9,233 bases of DNA, from the NCBI GenBank assembly GCA_965365655.1, contig CBDUCN010000216.1, positions 1 to 9,233 of the forward strand. The letters run 5' to 3'. The translations under genes were made by a program, and so were the position numbers. The notes below the pieces were generated by a model. The model was not told the DNA's origin. It ran no database searches and saw only the letters and a list, made by a program, of their open reading frames with translations. Shown here in pieces: positions 5,545 to 9,233 of this stretch (positions are counted from its first letter, which is position 1; each line of letters begins with the position of its first letter). Source of the DNA: JBFHNV01 sp965365655. GTDB taxonomy: Bacteria > Pseudomonadota > Gammaproteobacteria > HK1.

Positions 5545-7526
5545 TCGAATTCCAGGATCTTCTGGTCCACCGCCAGGCTGTCGCCGGCCTTCGCGAGCAC
5601 CGCCTTCACCACCTGATCGCGGTCCGCACGCAGCACGTTCTCCATCTTCATCGCCTCGATCACCGCGAGCTCCTGCCCGCGCTTGACCTCGTCGCCCTCG
5701 GCCACCGCCAGCGAGAGCAGCAGCCCCGGCATCGGCGAGACCAGGAAGCCCGAGAGATCGACGACCTTCGGCGGCGGCATGTGGGTGCTGAGCGCGGCGA
5801 CACGGTGGGTGACGACCGCCACGTCCACGCGCCCGCCGCCCTGGAAGAGCTGGTAGCGCACGTTGCGGCGCTCGACCTGGATGCAGTGCGGAACGCTGTT
5901 GATGGTGCCGCGGAACAACGGCTGACCGAACTGCCACGCGGTGCGCACCGCGTAGTCGCGGCCGTCGTAGTGCACGTCGTAGCCGCCGCTCACCTGGCGC
6001 ACCGTGACCGGATGCTGCGCGTCGTGGATGACGACGACCCACTCGTCGGGCACCACGCGCCGGTGGCCCGGCATCTGCCCGTCGATCTGTCCGGCGCGAT
6101 CGCGGTACTGGCGATGGATCGCAGCGGCGACCACCACGAATACCGTGATGTCGTCCATGCGCATGTGCTCTTCGCCGAAGCCGTCCGGGTACTCCTCGTC
6201 GATGAAGTTCGTGCTCAGGCGCCCTTCGACGAATCGAGGATGCGCCATCAGCGCGGCCAGGAAGGGGATGTTCGTCTCGATACCGCGGATGTAGTACGCA
6301 TCCAGCGACTCGCGCATCGTCGCGATGGCCTCGCCGCGATCGGCGCCGTGGGTGATCAGCTTCGCGACCATGGGGTCGTAGAACATCGACACCTCGCCGC
6401 CCTCGAATACGCCGGTGTCGACCCGCACCCGCTCCGACTCCCGCGGCGGCATGTCGCGCACGAGGCGCCCGGTGGAGGGCAGGAATCCGCGCAGCGCGTC
6501 CTCGGCGTAGATGCGGCACTCGACGGCCCACCCCTTCAGCGCGACGTCGGACTGGGTGAGCGGCAGCTTCTCTCCCGCGGCCACCCTGATCATCAGCTCC
6601 ACGAGGTCCAGGCCGGTGACCATCTCCGTCACCGGATGCTCCACCTGCAGGCGCGTGTTCATCTCCAGGAAGTAGAAATTGCGCTCGGCGTCGACCACGA
6701 ACTCCACGGTGCCCGCCGAGCGGTAATCGACCGCGCGCGCGAGCGCCACGGCCTGCTCACCCATGGCCTTGCGGGTGGCCGCGTCTATGAACGGCGACGG
6801 CGCCTCCTCGATCACCTTCTGGTGACGGCGCTGGATGGAGCACTCGCGCTCGCCCAGGTACAGCACGTTGCCGTGCCCGTCCGCCATCACCTGGATCTCG
6901 ATGTGACGCGGCTGCTGGATGAACTTCTCGATGAACACGCGGTCGTCGCCGAAGCTCGATCGCGCCTCGCTGGTGGCACGGGTGAAGCCCTCGCGGCAGC
7001 CCTCCTCGTCCCATGCCACACGCATGCCCTTGCCGCCGCCACCGGCGCTCGCCTTGATCATCACCGGGAAACCGATGCCGCGCGCGATCTCGACGGCGTG
7101 GTCCACGTCGCGCACCACGTCCGTGAAGCCCGGGATGACGTTGACGCCGGCCTTCTCGGCGAGGCGCTTCGACGTGATCTTGTCGCCCATCGCCTCGATG
7201 GCGCGGCGCTCGGGGCCGATGAACGCGATGCCGCCGGCGGCCAGCGCGTCGGCGAAATCCGCGTTCTCCGAGAGGAACCCGTAGCCCGGGTGCACGGCCT
7301 GCGCGCCGGTGTCGCGGCAGGCAGCGACGATGCGCTCGATGTCGAGGTAGCTCTGCGCCGAGGGCGGGGGGCCGATGCACACCGCCTCGTCCGCCATCTC
7401 AACGTGCAGCGCCCCCTTGTCCGCTTCGGAGTACACCGCAACGGTGGCGATGCCCATGCGACGCGCGGTGCGCATCACGCGGCACGCAATCTCGCCGCGG
7501 TTGGCAATCAGGATCTTGTCGAACAC
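5541..7526 (-). CDS. pccA: Propionyl-CoA carboxylase alpha subunit (biotin carboxylase, BT and biotin carrier domains)
   Basis: Carboxylates its own biotin using ATP and bicarbonate, then hands the carboxyl group to PccB. The 661 residues hold an N-terminal biotin carboxylase domain (KILIANRGEIACRV at 4-17, HPGYGFLSEN at 79-88, glycine-rich ATP loop AGGGGKGM at 161-168, RRHQKVIEEAPSP at 233-245, EMNTRLQVEHPVTE at 288-301). A BT linker domain follows at about 500-575, then a biotinyl domain with EAMKMEN, where K627 is the biotinylated lysine. The BT domain separates PCC/MCC/long-chain acyl-CoA carboxylase alphas from plain AccC. With PccB, MeaB and Mce beside it, propionyl-CoA is the likely substrate, though such alphas can serve more than one beta subunit. 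The start is GTG at 7526, giving the canonical N-terminus FDKILIANRGEIA and preceded by AGAGGA ten bases upstream. It follows pccB by 172 bp and overlaps meaB by 4 bases. Confidence 0.95.
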   Translation of the reverse strand: MFDKILIANRGEIACRVMRTARRMGIATVAVYSEADKGALHVEMADEAVCIGPPPSAQSYLDIERIVAACRDTGAQAVHPGYGFLSENADFADALAAGGIAFIGPERRAIEAMGDKITSKRLAEKAGVNVIPGFTDVVRDVDHAVEIARGIGFPVMIKASAGGGGKGMRVAWDEEGCREGFTRATSEARSSFGDDRVFIEKFIQQPRHIEIQVMADGHGNVLYLGERECSIQRRHQKVIEEAPSPFIDAATRKAMGEQAVALARAVDYRSAGTVEFVVDAERNFYFLEMNTRLQVEHPVTEMVTGLDLVELMIRVAAGEKLPLTQSDVALKGWAVECRIYAEDALRGFLPSTGRLVRDMPPRESERVRVDTGVFEGGEVSMFYDPMVAKLITHGADRGEAIATMRESLDAYYIRGIETNIPFLAALMAHPRFVEGRLSTNFIDEEYPDGFGEEHMRMDDITVFVVVAAAIHRQYRDRAGQIDGQMPGHRRVVPDEWVVVIHDAQHPVTVRQVSGGYDVHYDGRDYAVRTAWQFGQPLFRGTINSVPHCIQVERRNVRYQLFQGGGRVDVAVVTHRVAALSTHMPPPKVVDLSGFLVSPMPGLLLSLAVAEGDEVKRGQELAVIEAMKMENVLRADRDQVVKAVLAKAGDSLAVDQKILEFE

Positions 7527-7698
7527 GCGCGTCGGGTCCTCTGTGATGAGTGCGATGGGAGCCGCCCTGAACGATCTGCACCGTTGCTCCCTACGGCCTC
7601 TCCTCCTGGTTCCCTCCCCATCGTCACGAGGAGGAGGGAGGAGGTGCCGGCGAGGAGCCTTCGAGCGCAGACGTCGACTTCAGAGCAATCAGGCCTCC
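7527..7698. other. pccB-pccA spacer with a pyrimidine/purine switch
   Basis: This 172-bp spacer is much longer than the overlaps that join the downstream genes. On the plus strand about 7597-7619 is nearly all pyrimidine and 7628-7644 is nearly all purine, so the transcript carries a CU-rich tract followed by GGGGAGGGAACCAGGAGGAG. The two tracts can pair imperfectly. Several Shine-Dalgarno-like AGGAGG/GGGAG copies lie far from the pccA start. No convincing gene or intrinsic terminator is seen. It could hold an internal promoter, an mRNA processing site or a structured leader for pccA. Confidence 0.5.
7537..7542 (-). promoter_or_regulatory. Ribosome binding site supporting the GTG start of pccA
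   Basis: AGAGGA on the minus strand lies ten bases before the GTG at 7526. No ATG in frame lies nearby, and the conserved PccA N-terminus begins right at this GTG. The spacing is slightly long but acceptable. Confidence 0.55.
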
Positions 7699-9231
7699 CT
7701 AAAGCGGAATGTTCCCGTGCTTCTTCCAGGGGTTCTCGAGCTTCTTGTCGCGCAGCATCGCCAGCGAGCGGCAGATCCGCTCGCGCGTGCTGTGCGGCAT
7801 GATGACGTCGTCGATGAAGCCGCGATGGCCCGCGATGAACGGGTTCGCGAACTTCGTGCGGTACTCCTCGGTGCGCTCCGCGAGTCGCTCCGGGTCCGTC
7901 GCCTCCTCGCGGAAGATGATCTCCACCGCGCCCTTCGGACCCATCACCGCGATCTCGGCGCTGGGCCACGCGAGGTTCACGTCGCCGCGCAGGTGCTTGG
8001 AGCTCATCACGTCGTACGCTCCGCCGTATGCCTTGCGGGTGATCAAGGTGATCTTGGGCACCGTCGCCTCCGCATACGCGAACAGCAGCTTCGCGCCGTG
8101 CTTGATGATGCCCCCGTACTCCTGCGAGGTGCCCGGCATGAAGCCGGGCACGTCCACGAAGGTGATGATCGGGATGTTGAAGGCGTCGCAGAAGCGCACG
8201 AAGCGCGCCGCCTTCACCGACGAGTTGATGTCCAGGCATCCCGCGAGCACCATCGGCTGATTGGCGATGATGCCCACCGGCCAGCCGTCCATGCGCGCCA
8301 GGCCCGTGATGATGTTCTTCGCGTACGCGGGCTTCAGCTCGAAGAAGTCCGTGTCGTCCACGACCTTGTAGATCAGCTCCTTCATGTCGTACGGACGGTT
8401 CGGGTTCTCCGGCACCAGCGTGTCCAGCGAGATCTCGCGCCGGCCCACCGGGTCCGGCGTCGGCCGGTGGGGCGCCGGCGAGCGGTTGCTGGCGGGCAGG
8501 TAGTTGATGAAGCGGCGCAGCATCACCAGCGCCTCGACGTCGTTCTCGAACGCGCGGTCCGCGACACCGGAGGTCGTCGCGTGCGTCATCGCGCCACCGA
8601 GCTCCTCCGCGGTGACCGTCTCGTGGGTCACCGTCTTGGTCACCTCCGGCCCGGTGACGAACATGTAGGAGCTGTCCTGCACCATGAAGATGAAGTCGGT
8701 CATCGCCGGCGAGTACACGGCGCCGCCGGCGCACGGGCCCATGATCAGCGAGATCTGCGGCACCACGCCCGACGCCATCACGTTGCGCTGGAACACGTCG
8801 GCATAGCCCGCCAGCGACGCCACGCCCTCCTGGATGCGTGCGCCGCCGGAGTCGTTGAGCCCGATCACCGGCGCGCCGACCTTGATGGCCTGGTCCATCA
8901 CCTTGCAGATCTTCTCGGCGTGGGCCTCCGACAGCGAGCCGCCGAACACCGTGAAGTCCTGGCTGTAGACGAACACCACGCGCCCGTTCACGACCCCGTA
9001 GCCCGTGACCACGCCGTCGCCGGGAATGGTCTTGTCGCCCATCCCGAAGTCCGTGCAGCGGTGCTCGACGAACATGTCCCACTCCTCGAAGCTGCCCGGG
9101 TCGAGCAGCACCTCGATGCGCTCGCGCGCCGTGAGCTTGCCGCGCGCGTGCTGCGCGTCGATGCGGCGCTGGCCGCCGCCGAGGCGCGCCCGCGCGCGCT
9201 TCTCTTCGAGCTGCTTGAGGATGTCGTGCAT
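7699..9231 (-). CDS. pccB: Propionyl-CoA carboxylase beta subunit (carboxyltransferase)
   Basis: Transfers the carboxyl group from biotin on PccA to propionyl-CoA, making (S)-methylmalonyl-CoA; works with PccA as a cytoplasmic heteromeric complex. The 510 residues have two crotonase-like halves. The N-half contains ARGKLTARERIEVLLDPGSF (29-48), FTVFGGSL (93-100), NDSGGARIQEGV (126-137) and the oxyanion-hole glycines in GPCAGGAVYSPAM (165-177). The C-half contains FVDVPGFMPGTSQEYGGIIKHG (358-379), TRKAYGGAYDVM (398-409) and NLAWPSAEIAVMG (419-431). D407 in GGAYDVM corresponds, as far as I can align by eye, to the aspartate reported to favour propionyl-CoA over acetyl-CoA in actinobacterial PccB. 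The ATG at 9231 gives the usual MHDILKQLEEKRARARLGGG start; only two bases lie beyond it, so its ribosome binding site and promoter are outside the window. It is the first visible gene of the minus-strand cluster. Confidence 0.96.
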   Translation of the reverse strand: MHDILKQLEEKRARARLGGGQRRIDAQHARGKLTARERIEVLLDPGSFEEWDMFVEHRCTDFGMGDKTIPGDGVVTGYGVVNGRVVFVYSQDFTVFGGSLSEAHAEKICKVMDQAIKVGAPVIGLNDSGGARIQEGVASLAGYADVFQRNVMASGVVPQISLIMGPCAGGAVYSPAMTDFIFMVQDSSYMFVTGPEVTKTVTHETVTAEELGGAMTHATTSGVADRAFENDVEALVMLRRFINYLPASNRSPAPHRPTPDPVGRREISLDTLVPENPNRPYDMKELIYKVVDDTDFFELKPAYAKNIITGLARMDGWPVGIIANQPMVLAGCLDINSSVKAARFVRFCDAFNIPIITFVDVPGFMPGTSQEYGGIIKHGAKLLFAYAEATVPKITLITRKAYGGAYDVMSSKHLRGDVNLAWPSAEIAVMGPKGAVEIIFREEATDPERLAERTEEYRTKFANPFIAGHRGFIDDVIMPHSTRERICRSLAMLRDKKLENPWKKHGNIPL

Positions 9232-9233
9232 GG

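Noticed and set aside
3899..5686. A 595-codon open frame on the plus strand, antisense to mce and meaB
   Set aside because: Arginine/alanine/serine-rich shadow of two clearly real genes with intact motifs on the other strand.
7399..7581. A possible 60-codon leader peptide from a GTG at 7581 that overlaps pccA out of frame
   Set aside because: A GGGAG lies five bases before the GTG, but the peptide runs deep into pccA as an arginine-rich shadow frame and lacks any regulatory codon run. Support is too weak to call a gene.
5781..7802. A 673-codon open frame on the plus strand, antisense to pccA
   Set aside because: It mirrors the conserved pccA frame, is rich in H, R, A, V and D as expected from the complement of high-GC codons, and has no recognisable domain. 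The minus-strand reading has all PccA motifs.

Overview
The window is about 9.2 kb of very GC-rich bacterial chromosome. The codon bias is strongly G/C at third positions, so every real gene casts long false open frames on the other strand. The gene types (propionyl-CoA carboxylase with a BT-domain alpha subunit, an MMAA/MeaB-type GTPase, an SLC13 carrier with two RCK_C domains, a LysM-like envelope protein) suggest a heterotrophic high-GC Pseudomonadota, perhaps a gammaproteobacterium. That assignment is an inference; there is no rRNA or other phylogenetic marker. I saw no tRNA, insertion sequence, phage gene or CRISPR array.

Layout. Bases 1-1401 (+) hold the C-terminal three quarters or so of an SLC13-type sodium/anion symporter, cut by the window edge. 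Bases 1500-2567 (+) encode a 355-residue membrane-anchored envelope protein I cannot name: a proline/alanine-rich linker, five tandem units of about 29 residues, then a split LysM-like domain. After a short convergent gap, everything to the right end is on the minus strand. In order of transcription (right to left) these are pccB (9231-7699), a 172-bp spacer, pccA (7526-5541), meaB (5544-4504), mce (4507-4103), a 321-bp gap, and a GcvT/DmdA-like folate-domain protein (3781-2654).

The minus-strand genes form most of the pathway that takes propionyl-CoA to succinyl-CoA. PccA and PccB carboxylate propionyl-CoA to (S)-methylmalonyl-CoA, Mce epimerises it to the (R) form, and MeaB guards the B12-dependent mutase that makes succinyl-CoA. 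The mutase is not in the window and probably lies upstream of pccB or elsewhere. pccA-meaB and meaB-mce are joined by 4-base GTGA and ATGA overlaps, so these three should be translated in a coupled way. The DmdA-like gene points the same way but is separated, so whether it shares the transcript is open.

Most of the window is well-understood metabolism. The two parts worth a second look are the internally repeated LysM-like protein and the GcvT/DmdA-like protein, which lacks the usual GYTGE-type motif and sits beside the propionyl-CoA cassette.
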